Shown here piece after piece: positions 26,942 through 35,659 of a stretch of 64,000 bases of DNA. The notes beneath the pieces are model-generated. The model was not told the origin of the DNA and ran no database searches. It saw nothing but the letters and a program-made list of their open reading frames with translations. Position 1 is the stretch's first letter. Every line of letters starts with the position of its first letter. Origin of the DNA: Porphyromonas sp. (GTDB lineage: Bacteria; Bacteroidota; Bacteroidia; Bacteroidales; Porphyromonadaceae); the NCBI GenBank assembly GCA_022772085.1, contig JALFBN010000003.1, positions 1 through 64,000 of the forward strand. The letters are read 5' to 3'. Made by a program: the position numbers and the translations under genes.

Positions 26942-28555
26942 TTAGAATTGAGCGAATAGTCTAACAAAACCCTCCAAAATGTTATCGCCTCCGGCACTCT
27001 CATTGCGGAAAGTGAATGTGTGGGAGCTTGGCGACGTAGCACGCATCAGGATATATCCATTGAGGTTGTACTCCGTAATGCTTTTGAGGAGCATACTAAG
27101 GGTTGAGTTGGAGGAAAGGTCGAGATAGAACCCTCCATAGCTGCCGACAAGCGAAGCTACTACCTTATTTTTTAGGATATTCTCTGTTGGTTTTTTGAAT
27201 GGTCGACTACCGAAGAAGAGATAATTTGATTCGGCAGTTCCGTAGAAACATCCCCCCTCTTTGCCGAAGGGATCAGTGCTTTGGTGGTAGATCCCATTTT
27301 GCATTTGGCTTTTATTATCAGATATTTGATTCATCAGTTGATCCAAGTATTCGCTTTGTTTTTTTGCATTGCTACTCTTGGACAATACCATATATTCGAG
27401 ACCATTTGAGTCTGCCAGTCCGAGTAGGGAATTTGGTCCTTGAATCGAAAGGATAACCTCACCATTCAATAGTGCGAATAGGCTTTCTGCAGACTCTTTG
27501 ACGGAAGCCGGTATATCAGTGAGATCAAAGTATGGAGAAAAGGCTTTGATCGCCTTCTGCCCCACGTAAGAAACGGCAACCAACATAGCATCTTGCGATA
27601 CATGCGATAGTGCCTCTTCGGTGATTTTATTTTCTTCTAAGTAGGGATTGACATAGGCTTTACCCTCCTTCGTATATAGATTCGTTTTGATATTGATCTC
27701 CTTCGCCTCAAAAGATAGGGTGGAGATGATGGAAATCCCTTCTTGGAGCATGGGGAATATTTGGTTGAGAAGGGCAAGATCGGATAGAGGATTCTCTGTC
27801 TCTTGTACTGTATCGAGAGCTATGTGATCAAACTCTTTCATATCCTCCAAGTCTTCTTCCCACTCGCTCCAGTCAATCTCCTCGTCGGCCATCCCATAGT
27901 TGTTTTTCTTTGCGAGACGATTTTTTAGCAAATCGGCATTCTCTGTAACGGTCTCAATAAAGTGACCATAATTGAAGTATATACCCGCATCTTGACTGTA
28001 AATATCTTCGATGTGGGCGATAGACTGTGCGCTTGCCTCAGGTTGTAGGGCAAGGTATTTCTTGACGATCTCTATTGGACCAACATTTCCGCGTTGGCTG
28101 ATCAGCCATGCTTGCTTTTTATTGCTTACCAAGTGGAGGTCCTCCTCTTGAGACGAAGTTGCCATCCAGAATCCATCTACCTCTTGCTCAGAGCCAAAGG
28201 TTAGCCCACGGCACGCCTCTTGAAATTGTCCGAACTTCTTGATATAGAAAGTAAGGCAGAACTCGTTTTTAGATCCAAAGTAGATGATATCCTTTGCTTT
28301 AATGGCTTTGAGTAGGTCTCCCATAAGGCGGAGTTCTTCTCCATCTTCAGTCATTTTATTTTTAAAGATCTCTTCAAAATTCCCTTTTTCGAGGATCTGC
28401 TCTCCGTTGATATAGCCGACGAAAGCCGTCTCTTTTGGAATAGTTCCAAGTAATTGGTTTGCACCCTTGTTTGAGCAAGAGAATAGTTGCAGGGCAACGA
28501 TTAGGGCTATAAGAGTTTGGAGCCCCTGTATTGATTTTATCTGTATAGTTCTCAT
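26942..28555 (-). CDS. DUF4836 family lipoprotein
   Basis: A 537-aa predicted lipoprotein: lipobox LFSC with Cys27. The sequence after it (IPKETAFVGYINGEQILEK) and the overall pattern match the Bacteroidetes DUF4836 family, whose function is unknown. It is rich in acidic residues around 220-260. It lies between creD and an ABC ATPase gene with gaps of 23 and 4 bp, so it may act with an envelope transporter; that is inference from position. Confidence 0.7.
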   Translation of the reverse strand: MRTIQIKSIQGLQTLIALIVALQLFSCSNKGANQLLGTIPKETAFVGYINGEQILEKGNFEEIFKNKMTEDGEELRLMGDLLKAIKAKDIIYFGSKNEFCLTFYIKKFGQFQEACRGLTFGSEQEVDGFWMATSSQEEDLHLVSNKKQAWLISQRGNVGPIEIVKKYLALQPEASAQSIAHIEDIYSQDAGIYFNYGHFIETVTENADLLKNRLAKKNNYGMADEEIDWSEWEEDLEDMKEFDHIALDTVQETENPLSDLALLNQIFPMLQEGISIISTLSFEAKEINIKTNLYTKEGKAYVNPYLEENKITEEALSHVSQDAMLVAVSYVGQKAIKAFSPYFDLTDIPASVKESAESLFALLNGEVILSIQGPNSLLGLADSNGLEYMVLSKSSNAKKQSEYLDQLMNQISDNKSQMQNGIYHQSTDPFGKEGGCFYGTAESNYLFFGSRPFKKPTENILKNKVVASLVGSYGGFYLDLSSNSTLSMLLKSITEYNLNGYILMRATSPSSHTFTFRNESAGGDNILEGFVRLFAQF

Positions 28556-28578
28556 ATAGTCTCTGTATCAGTTGAGGG

Positions 28579-29943
28579 TTATTTTATCAATTTTGTTGTG
28601 GTGTACATAATCCCTGCAAGGATCGCAAAAAGTCCCAGGCTACCGGCCAACAGGGCGTAGGTGGTCATTTGCAACAGGATATAAACGAGTAGATATAGGA
28701 AGATGATAATACCGCTAAGCACGAGGGAGAGACGCCTATTGCGCAAAATGGCATGGAAGTAAAAACCGATAAGAAGCACAGTCATGAGACTTGCTAGGGC
28801 ATAAGCACCGAAAAATCCGATGATCTCACTCAAGGAAAGTAGAAGCGTATAGAATAGGGTTAGAGCTAATCCCACCAGTAGGTAATGGAAATAAGAGATT
28901 ACTTTTCTTTGACGTCGTAAGATCAGTTCGATGAAGAAGATGGCAAGGAAGGTGAGGGCTATGATCAGTATGCCATACTTAATACTTCGATTGGTCTGTG
29001 TGTATTGGTCTACAGATTGCATCAAACGTACCCCGAAGTTCTCTGCCGCTAGTTTATCGTATATATCCTCTTCTTCAAGGATATTGCCATAACCTCTGTT
29101 GTATTCCACGATATGCCAACGAGCATCGAATCCATCCTTAGACATTTCGGAGCTGTCGGGTAAAAAGGATCCAACAAATGAAGGTGTCCTCCAGTTGGAG
29201 GTCAGTTGTACATTGGTCTCACTACCGACAGGGAGGAAGCCCAAGGCAGTAGACCCCGAATAGTTTAATGGACAGGAGAAGGATAGCATCTCCATATGTT
29301 GTAATGAGTCAATGGGATAGGGTGCAGAAAGTAGTCCGAGTGTAGCTTGATTCGTTCCATCCAAATAGGGTTGCATTTCCCAAAACTCGCGTACATTATC
29401 AGAAGCCAGTTTGACTGTAGAGCCACTTACTTGCATTTCTACATAGCTATTCAGCCCTTTGAGGTCACTCAGTCCGAGTACAATCTTGGCATTTGCCCAA
29501 TCCAACGTGCTGTCTAGCTTTACCAAAGATGCTACATTCCAAGCTCCTTCTATTTGGAGCTTTGTTGTGTATATGGGTGTTTCGTAGATGCCTCGCTTAC
29601 GAATAGAAACATCATTTTTTCCTTTTATATCAAGTCTTTCGGGTAGGAGCCAGTAATAGCTTTTGCTGTAGGTATAAGTATTATTGTCTCCTAGCTCCCT
29701 GTGAGTATAGGGTACTTGTAAGACGGGAGATAGGAGATTTTGTACACCTCCTACTTTATTGGAGATCTCTGTTGTGGACTCTTCGGCATAATCCTTACGC
29801 TCATCCACGATATAGGCAATGAGAGCAAGGGGGATGAGCAGTAGCAAGGTGAACAACCCTAAGAATATGGCTTTGATGGTTGGGGTTTGGCTTATTTTCT
29901 GAGACTCTTGGGGGAATGGAGGAGGTGTCATGGGATCTTTCAT
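28579..29943 (-). CDS. creD: CreD-type inner membrane protein
   Basis: A 454-aa membrane protein of the CreD family, linked elsewhere to envelope integrity and beta-lactam/colicin responses. One N-terminal membrane helix (about 22-47), a large periplasmic domain beginning GGVQNLLSPVLQVPY, then five or six C-terminal helices from about residue 320. It lies 24 bp after a GntR regulator gene and an ABC transporter pair. No CreBC two-component genes are nearby. Confidence 0.85.
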   Translation of the reverse strand: MKDPMTPPPFPQESQKISQTPTIKAIFLGLFTLLLLIPLALIAYIVDERKDYAEESTTEISNKVGGVQNLLSPVLQVPYTHRELGDNNTYTYSKSYYWLLPERLDIKGKNDVSIRKRGIYETPIYTTKLQIEGAWNVASLVKLDSTLDWANAKIVLGLSDLKGLNSYVEMQVSGSTVKLASDNVREFWEMQPYLDGTNQATLGLLSAPYPIDSLQHMEMLSFSCPLNYSGSTALGFLPVGSETNVQLTSNWRTPSFVGSFLPDSSEMSKDGFDARWHIVEYNRGYGNILEEEDIYDKLAAENFGVRLMQSVDQYTQTNRSIKYGILIIALTFLAIFFIELILRRQRKVISYFHYLLVGLALTLFYTLLLSLSEIIGFFGAYALASLMTVLLIGFYFHAILRNRRLSLVLSGIIIFLYLLVYILLQMTTYALLAGSLGLFAILAGIMYTTTKLIK

Positions 29944-29967
29944 ATTACAATTAAACGCCTATTTTGT

Positions 29968-30351
29968 TTATACTCCTTTGCTGATAATGGTTTGATTGAT
30001 AAAGTGCTTGAGTTGCTCCGTTGCCTGCTCATAAGGGATGTTCAGCAACTTCATTTCGTAGGCAATCGCCGGAATTATCTCGTTGTAAAAGGTCTTTTGT
30101 CGCTCTTGACGTACGATTTCCGGAGCACCTTCCTTGATGTAGTTGCCTACACCGGGGCGTGGCTCTATGAGACCGGCCTCAATAAGTCTGTCGTATGCCT
30201 TTACAATCGTATTCGGATTCACTTCGAGACGAGTGGCCATGTCGCGAACGGAGGGGATGCGACCGCCTACTTTATAGGTCCCCGAAAGTATTCCGTTATG
30301 AATCCTCTCGATAACTTGGAGAAATATAGATTGTGGTTGCGTGGGATTCAT
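29968..30351 (-). CDS. GntR/YtrA-type transcriptional regulator
   Basis: A 127-aa repressor of the small YtrA subfamily. The winged-helix domain occupies residues 8-75 with GGRIPSVRDMATRLEVNPNTIVKAYDRLIEAGLIEPRPGVG in adjacent conserved parts, followed by a short dimerisation helix region with no effector domain. It overlaps the upstream permease gene by 4 bp. YtrA-type regulators usually repress their own ABC transporter operon in response to cell-wall stress. Confidence 0.88.
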   Translation of the reverse strand: MNPTQPQSIFLQVIERIHNGILSGTYKVGGRIPSVRDMATRLEVNPNTIVKAYDRLIEAGLIEPRPGVGNYIKEGAPEIVRQERQKTFYNEIIPAIAYEMKLLNIPYEQATEQLKHFINQTIISKGV

Positions 30352-31115
30352 CGGATCTGTTTTCTCTTAAATACATAATAACCGATGATGCAGATTGCAA
30401 CATCGACTAGTAGTAATACTCCTGATATAATAGCGCAGATAGTCCAATTATCATAAATGTCTTCTCCGAGATGATCTCCCAATGGAATCCTTATGATAAC
30501 GGGTAATAGCAATAAAAAGACGAGGATAAAACTCGAAATTGCTCCAAAGGTGGCGACGACTTGATTCCGTACAATAATCCGGAAAAAGAATAGACAGATG
30601 AGCAATACCGAGAAAAATGCCAGTGACAATATGATACGCCAACGCTCCAGAGCCGTAAGCATTTCCCCTTGAGATAGGGTTAAGATATCGACAAGAGCGG
30701 GACCTGTCTCGGAGTGGAATAGAATGAAGTGGGGGATAAGAGATACAACGGTGACGATGATCGCTAAACCATGCATTACCAAGCCTTGTATCAATAGAGT
30801 CAGATATTTTTCTTTTAAGGTGGCTGGTATCAGATAAAAGTGCTGTGTTCGAGAGCGGTATAGTGTGCGAGATACCCACGACAAGAAAACAAAAAAGTAA
30901 AGAATCGCGGCAAGGGTGAAGTGGGTATAAGAGGGTTCCAGCGAAATAATTTGCTCCTTCCAATCATCCAATGAATCCGAAAAGAACAGGGGGACTATCT
31001 CAATAAACCAGATCACGATCAGAAATATAAGAGCTATAAATCCATGTTGCTTTCGATTGATGATCCAGTCCCTTTTAAGTAGAAGTAGAATGCGATAAAA
31101 ACTATTGTTGATCAT
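30348..31115 (-). CDS. Polytopic membrane protein, probable ABC permease subunit
   Basis: A 255-aa inner-membrane protein with about six hydrophobic segments and no recognisable soluble domain. It lies between an ABC ATPase gene (32 bp upstream) and the GntR gene (overlap), so it is most likely the permease of that ATPase. The family is poorly conserved, so the call rests mostly on context and topology. Confidence 0.65.
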   Translation of the reverse strand: MINNSFYRILLLLKRDWIINRKQHGFIALIFLIVIWFIEIVPLFFSDSLDDWKEQIISLEPSYTHFTLAAILYFFVFLSWVSRTLYRSRTQHFYLIPATLKEKYLTLLIQGLVMHGLAIIVTVVSLIPHFILFHSETGPALVDILTLSQGEMLTALERWRIILSLAFFSVLLICLFFFRIIVRNQVVATFGAISSFILVFLLLLPVIIRIPLGDHLGEDIYDNWTICAIISGVLLLVDVAICIIGYYVFKRKQIR

Positions 31116-31147
31116 AATCCTGTCTTTTTAGCAATGAATGAAGTAAC

Positions 31148-31996
31148 CTATACGATGTTGTGGAGTTTGAGTACCGCATTGATTTTATCTCTCTCCTTAT
31201 TGGCTCCCATTAGGAAGAACTCCAAGGGAAAAAGACCTTCCTCCATATCCGTTCGATGAGTGAAGATGCCAATCTCTCCTGAGATGGTCGATTCAATGTA
31301 AAGAGCGTCATTTTTATTGTTAGCTGTTACAAGGCCAAAGGAGAATATTTCGGATAGATCATAAATTGATGCACTCACCAGTACCTGTCCATTTTCAAGG
31401 ACCACAATACTGTCAATAAGCGACTCTAAATCGCGTAATTGGTGTGTACTCATGATGACGGTTTGCCATTCCGTAATGTGCTTAGCCATAAGTTTGCGAA
31501 AGGCCGATTTAGAAGGCACGTCCAATCCGTTGGTCGGTTCGTCCATCAATAGGAATGGTGTGCGAAGAGATAGAGCCAATGCAATGACAACCTTTTTCCT
31601 CTGTCCCTGAGAAAGTGTTGCCAACCGCTGATCCCAATCCAACTGAAACTCTTGAATAGCTTCTTCTGCAATCTCTTTGGAATAGTTGGGATAAAAGGGT
31701 GCAATAAGGGAGAAATAAGTATTGATCCGCAGGTCGGGTACAGTTATCTCTTCTGGAATATAGTAGACCTGTTCAAGTGATTTCAGTTTGCGTTGAGCGG
31801 GATCCAGTCCATTGACGTCGATCGTTCCAGATTGACCGATCAGCTGCCCACACAAAAGTTTGAGAAGGGTTGTTTTGCCCTCCCCGTTACATCCCAACAA
31901 TCCAACAATGGTTCCTTGGGGAAGATTAAGTGAGAGCCTATTGAAAATAGGGGCACTCTTTTTATACTTAAAAGAAAGGTCCTCGATTTTTATCAT
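31148..31996 (-). CDS. ABC transporter ATP-binding protein
   Basis: A 282-aa ATPase with all standard motifs: Walker A GCNGEGKTT from residue 35, signature LSQGQRKK, Walker B FLLMDEPTNGLD, and switch histidine in VIMSTHQ. About 70 residues after the ATPase core form an accessory domain. It heads the ATPase-permease-GntR-creD group and starts 21 bp after dxr, so it may also be read from the upstream transcript. Confidence 0.88.
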   Translation of the reverse strand: MIKIEDLSFKYKKSAPIFNRLSLNLPQGTIVGLLGCNGEGKTTLLKLLCGQLIGQSGTIDVNGLDPAQRKLKSLEQVYYIPEEITVPDLRINTYFSLIAPFYPNYSKEIAEEAIQEFQLDWDQRLATLSQGQRKKVVIALALSLRTPFLLMDEPTNGLDVPSKSAFRKLMAKHITEWQTVIMSTHQLRDLESLIDSIVVLENGQVLVSASIYDLSEIFSFGLVTANNKNDALYIESTISGEIGIFTHRTDMEEGLFPLEFFLMGANKERDKINAVLKLHNIV

Positions 31997-32017
31997 GATC
32001 TAAATATCGACAATATG

Positions 32018-33181
32018 CTATAAACTATACTGATGTACGAGTTGTCGTGCTACTTTTCTACATTCATCGTCAGTCGCAAAAAGGGCATCCAAGGAGAGTG
32101 ATTCATCCTTGATCACAGGAGTTTTTTCGAGTATGCGTTCATTGATCCTGTGTATATCTGTAAAAGCGATCTGCTTCTGTAAGAATGCATTGACGGCAAC
32201 CTCATTGGCAGCATTGAGGGCACAAGGATGATTGTATCCCTCATTCATCGCTCGGTATGCTAGATCCAGATTTGGGAATCTCCTTGTATCGGGATGCTGG
32301 AATGTCAGGCTCAGGGTCGTAAAGTCCAACCTCGGTGATCTATTGTTTAACCGTACTTCCTCCCCCAGTGCAAAGCTGATAGGAAGTCGCATATCAGGCT
32401 GTCCCAATTGAGCCTTTACACTACCATCGGCAAACTGTACCATGGAGTGCACGATACTTTGAGGATGCACAAGTACTTCTATTTTGGAGGGAGGAATTTG
32501 GAAAAACCAGCAGGCCTCAATCATTTCAAAACCCTTATTCATAAGAGAGGCTGAGTCTATCGTTACCTTTGCACCCATATTCCAATTGGGGTGCTTCAGA
32601 GCGGCTTGAGGAGATACGTGTTTGAGATCTTCTTCTGAGAGATCCAAAAATGGACCACCCGATGCGGTGAGTAATATCTTTTCCACAGCAGATCTCTCAC
32701 CCATTAGACATTGGTATATTGCAGAGTGTTCAGAATCAACGGGAAGTATTTTTACACCGTGGAGCTGTGCCATATGGGTAATAATAGCCCCGGCAACGAC
32801 CATTGTTTCTTTATTGGCTAAGGCGATCGTTTTCCCCGCTTTTATGGCATGATAGGTCGGATGCAAGCCTGAATACCCCACCAAAGCCATCAGCACAATA
32901 TCTGTTTCGGGGTAACAAGCTACTTCACAAAGAGCATCTCTACCCGTATGCACCGAAATGGGAAGATCCTTCAGAGCTTCTCTTACGACAGATAGACGAG
33001 ATTCGTCCGCTATAACTACCTGTTGAGGTCGAAATTCTCTGGCTTGCTCTATTAGTAGCGTTGCATTTTGGTTGGCGGTAAGTACCGAAACCGAGAAGTT
33101 TTTGGGGTGGTCACGAATAACATCTAACGTCTGCGTGCCAATGGATCCCGTAGATCCGAATACGGCTATTTTTTTCTTCAT
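32018..33181 (-). CDS. dxr: 1-deoxy-D-xylulose 5-phosphate reductoisomerase
   Basis: NADPH-dependent enzyme of the MEP isoprenoid pathway; 387 aa, cytoplasmic. It starts KKKIAVFGSTGSIGTQTLDV (NADPH site) and carries the substrate region PVDSEHSAIYQ and TASGGPF. ATG 33181 is chosen because the open frame above it overlaps rimM and adds 19 non-homologous residues. It lies 7 bp after rimM. Confidence 0.95.
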   Translation of the reverse strand: MKKKIAVFGSTGSIGTQTLDVIRDHPKNFSVSVLTANQNATLLIEQAREFRPQQVVIADESRLSVVREALKDLPISVHTGRDALCEVACYPETDIVLMALVGYSGLHPTYHAIKAGKTIALANKETMVVAGAIITHMAQLHGVKILPVDSEHSAIYQCLMGERSAVEKILLTASGGPFLDLSEEDLKHVSPQAALKHPNWNMGAKVTIDSASLMNKGFEMIEACWFFQIPPSKIEVLVHPQSIVHSMVQFADGSVKAQLGQPDMRLPISFALGEEVRLNNRSPRLDFTTLSLTFQHPDTRRFPNLDLAYRAMNEGYNHPCALNAANEVAVNAFLQKQIAFTDIHRINERILEKTPVIKDESLSLDALFATDDECRKVARQLVHQYSL

Positions 33182-33188
33182 ATCAAAC

Positions 33189-33719
33189 CTAGACGAGACC
33201 TTGGGCAATGGAAAGCGAGATCTGTCGCTTTTCCACATCTATATAGTGAACTAATTCATCAGCAATGGGAATCATAATCTCCTCTTGATCAGATTCTTTT
33301 TCGACAATCAGAAGGAGATTGGCAGTATTCGTATCTATATCGATAACTTTACCCACAACCTGCTCTTCTGCATCCAACAGCGTGTACCCAATAAAATGGA
33401 GAGGCTCGAATTCCGTATCCTCACCAATCAGATGAGGCTCTATGTAAACTGAAAGGTTGTCATACCGCTCTGCCTCTTCTCGACTATCTACTTTAGCAAA
33501 CTTGATTAAGGCACTCTCTTCCGTTTTTGGGCGTAGGCTCTCAACAAGAAAGGGTACAGGCAATCCATCGATCTCTAGAAATAGGAAAAGATCTTGCTCC
33601 CCTTCTAGTACCTCAATGAGACTGTCGCTATTGACGGTGGCATAAAAGTTAATCTCTCCACGAATGCCGTGAACACGTCCCAGCGTTCCTATGGGGATCA
33701 ATTGGGTTGAATCAATCAT
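33189..33719 (-). CDS. rimM: 16S rRNA processing protein RimM
   Basis: A 176-aa ribosome-maturation factor for the 30S head, binding S19. The N-terminal RimM domain begins IPIGTLGRVHGIRGEINF; a PRC-barrel follows from about residue 100, ending IPIADELVHYID. It overlaps the end of murA by 4 bp, a common Bacteroidetes pairing, so expression of the two is probably coupled. Confidence 0.92.
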   Translation of the reverse strand: MIDSTQLIPIGTLGRVHGIRGEINFYATVNSDSLIEVLEGEQDLFLFLEIDGLPVPFLVESLRPKTEESALIKFAKVDSREEAERYDNLSVYIEPHLIGEDTEFEPLHFIGYTLLDAEEQVVGKVIDIDTNTANLLLIVEKESDQEEIMIPIADELVHYIDVEKRQISLSIAQGLV

Positions 33720-35026
33720 TCGCCAACACGACTAATGTGAGCTCCAAGGGAATTAAGACGCATATCGATGTACTCATATCCACGGTCTATTTGATCTATG
33801 CGGTCAATCTGACTGGTACCTTCGGCACTCATTGCCGCGATCAATAGGGCGATTCCGGCACGAATATCGGGAGAAACCATCTTGGCAGCGCGGAGAGGTA
33901 CGCGTTCCCCGAGGCCGATAACTGTGGCTCTATGAGGATCACATAGAATGATCTGAGCTCCCATATCAATGAGCTTATCCACAAAGAAAAGTCGACTCTC
34001 AAACATTTTTTGATGGATCAATACACTACCTCGAGCTTGGGTTGCTACTACTAAGAAGACACTTAGGAGGTCTGGTGTTAGACCGGGCCATGGTGCGTCT
34101 GCTATCGTGAGAATCGATCCATCCATGTAGGTATCAATCTCGTATCCATCGTGCTCGGGAATGAAAAGATCGTCTCCTCTCTCTTCGATCGTAATACCCA
34201 AGCGACGGAATGCCGATGGGATAATACCGAGATTTGGAATGCTTACATTCTTTAGGATGAGTTCGCTGTGGGTCATTGCAGCCATGCCGATAAAGCTCCC
34301 AACTTCAATCATATCAGGAAGGAGTCGATGCTCTGTTCCTTGTAGAGAACTAACTCCAGTAATGTGTAACAGATTCGATCCTATACCAGATATTTTTGCA
34401 CCCATAGCATTGAGCATTTTGCAGAGCTGTTGGAGATAAGGCTCGCAAGCAGCATTGAATATCGTCGTATCACCTGGTGTGAGTACGGCTGTCATAATAA
34501 CATTGGCTGTACCCGTTACAGAAGCCTCATCTAAGAGCATATAAGCTCCCTTTAGTTGATCTCCATATATCTCATAGCAATGATTTTGATCATTGTAGGT
34601 GCATCGAGCCCCTAGTGTGGCGATACCTGTAAAGTGAGTGTCTAGACGACGGCGACCTATTTTATCTCCCCCCGGTTTTGGGAATATAGCAAAACCAAAA
34701 CGGCCCACAAGTGGACCGACCAATAGTACAGACCCTCTTAAGGCACGACTTTTAGCCAAAAAGAGGTCGCTACGAACAAAATCTAAATCTATTGAAGCTG
34801 CACAAAATGAATATTCCCCGGGTGCAAGCATCTCAACTTCTACCCCCATACATCGGATGAGATCTATAAGATTATTGACATCCAATATGTTGGGTATATT
34901 GCTAATACGTACCGTTTGATCTGTTAATAGCGTCGCAGCTATAACTTGCAATGCCTCGTTTTTTGCTCCTTGAGGATTCAGACTCCCATGGAGTTTATGC
35001 CCTCCTTCGATTACAAATGATGCCAT
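33716..35026 (-). CDS. murA: UDP-N-acetylglucosamine 1-carboxyvinyltransferase MurA (Asp-type)
   Basis: First committed step of peptidoglycan synthesis: transfers enolpyruvate from PEP to UDP-GlcNAc; 436 aa. The substrate lysine is Lys22 in NPQGAKNEAL. The active-site loop reads PKPGGDKIGRRRLDTH, so the usual catalytic Cys is Asp121 (codon at 34664-34666). Asp at this place is known from other bacteria to remove the fosfomycin target thiol. Located in a run with DUF4290 and rimM. Confidence 0.95.
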   Translation of the reverse strand: MASFVIEGGHKLHGSLNPQGAKNEALQVIAATLLTDQTVRISNIPNILDVNNLIDLIRCMGVEVEMLAPGEYSFCAASIDLDFVRSDLFLAKSRALRGSVLLVGPLVGRFGFAIFPKPGGDKIGRRRLDTHFTGIATLGARCTYNDQNHCYEIYGDQLKGAYMLLDEASVTGTANVIMTAVLTPGDTTIFNAACEPYLQQLCKMLNAMGAKISGIGSNLLHITGVSSLQGTEHRLLPDMIEVGSFIGMAAMTHSELILKNVSIPNLGIIPSAFRRLGITIEERGDDLFIPEHDGYEIDTYMDGSILTIADAPWPGLTPDLLSVFLVVATQARGSVLIHQKMFESRLFFVDKLIDMGAQIILCDPHRATVIGLGERVPLRAAKMVSPDIRAGIALLIAAMSAEGTSQIDRIDQIDRGYEYIDMRLNSLGAHISRVGE

Positions 35027-35060
35027 GGTTTTGTTCTTTTATAGGTTGCCGAAAATAAGT

Positions 35061-35657
35061 TTACTTTCGCTTTTTGTTTTTTTGCTTCGTGGGCTTCTCT
35101 AGGAATATATCATTGATCTCTAGTTTGTGAATGGACTCGCTATATACGAGATTGCCGTTAGAGAGCTCAAATAAATCTTTGAATATTTGGTAGTCATCAA
35201 CCGTATTTTTATTCCAAAGAAGGTAATTAGCCTTCATCTGTTTAGCGATACTTAATGCCAAAGCATCTCTCTCGGGACCTAAGGGCATTGCAATTGCTTT
35301 CTGAATGAATTGCTGTATAATGTGTCCATAATGGCGATAAATGATATCACTATCGGGGTAGGGTACGGTTTGTGGTTTCGAGTAAAGGGCATCTGGACTG
35401 ACTATTTCACAGGGATAATCAATATCTAATTCAAATCCTGACATGATGGCCAGGTGATCCCACAGAGCCTTTTCACCATCTTGAGCTAGACGATGATCCG
35501 GTGCTAATTTTGCCATTATACGGACAATGGACTCGGCACACCATTGACGTTCTGCACGATCTTCGAGCGTAAGACAATGGTTTACCATATTTTGTATGTT
35601 GCGCCCATATTCTGGCATGGGTATCCGTTGTTGTTTACTATTGTATTTCATCTCCAC
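35061..35657 (-). CDS. DUF4290 family protein
   Basis: A 198-aa soluble protein of the Bacteroidetes DUF4290 family, with the typical start RIPMPEYGRNIQNMV and a strongly basic tail (KPTKQKNKKRK). Function unknown. It lies between pgi (2 bp gap) and murA (34 bp gap), a position that seems conserved in the group and may mean a link to cell-wall synthesis. Confidence 0.75.
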   Translation of the reverse strand: MEMKYNSKQQRIPMPEYGRNIQNMVNHCLTLEDRAERQWCAESIVRIMAKLAPDHRLAQDGEKALWDHLAIMSGFELDIDYPCEIVSPDALYSKPQTVPYPDSDIIYRHYGHIIQQFIQKAIAMPLGPERDALALSIAKQMKANYLLWNKNTVDDYQIFKDLFELSNGNLVYSESIHKLEINDIFLEKPTKQKNKKRK

Positions 35658-35659
35658 TT

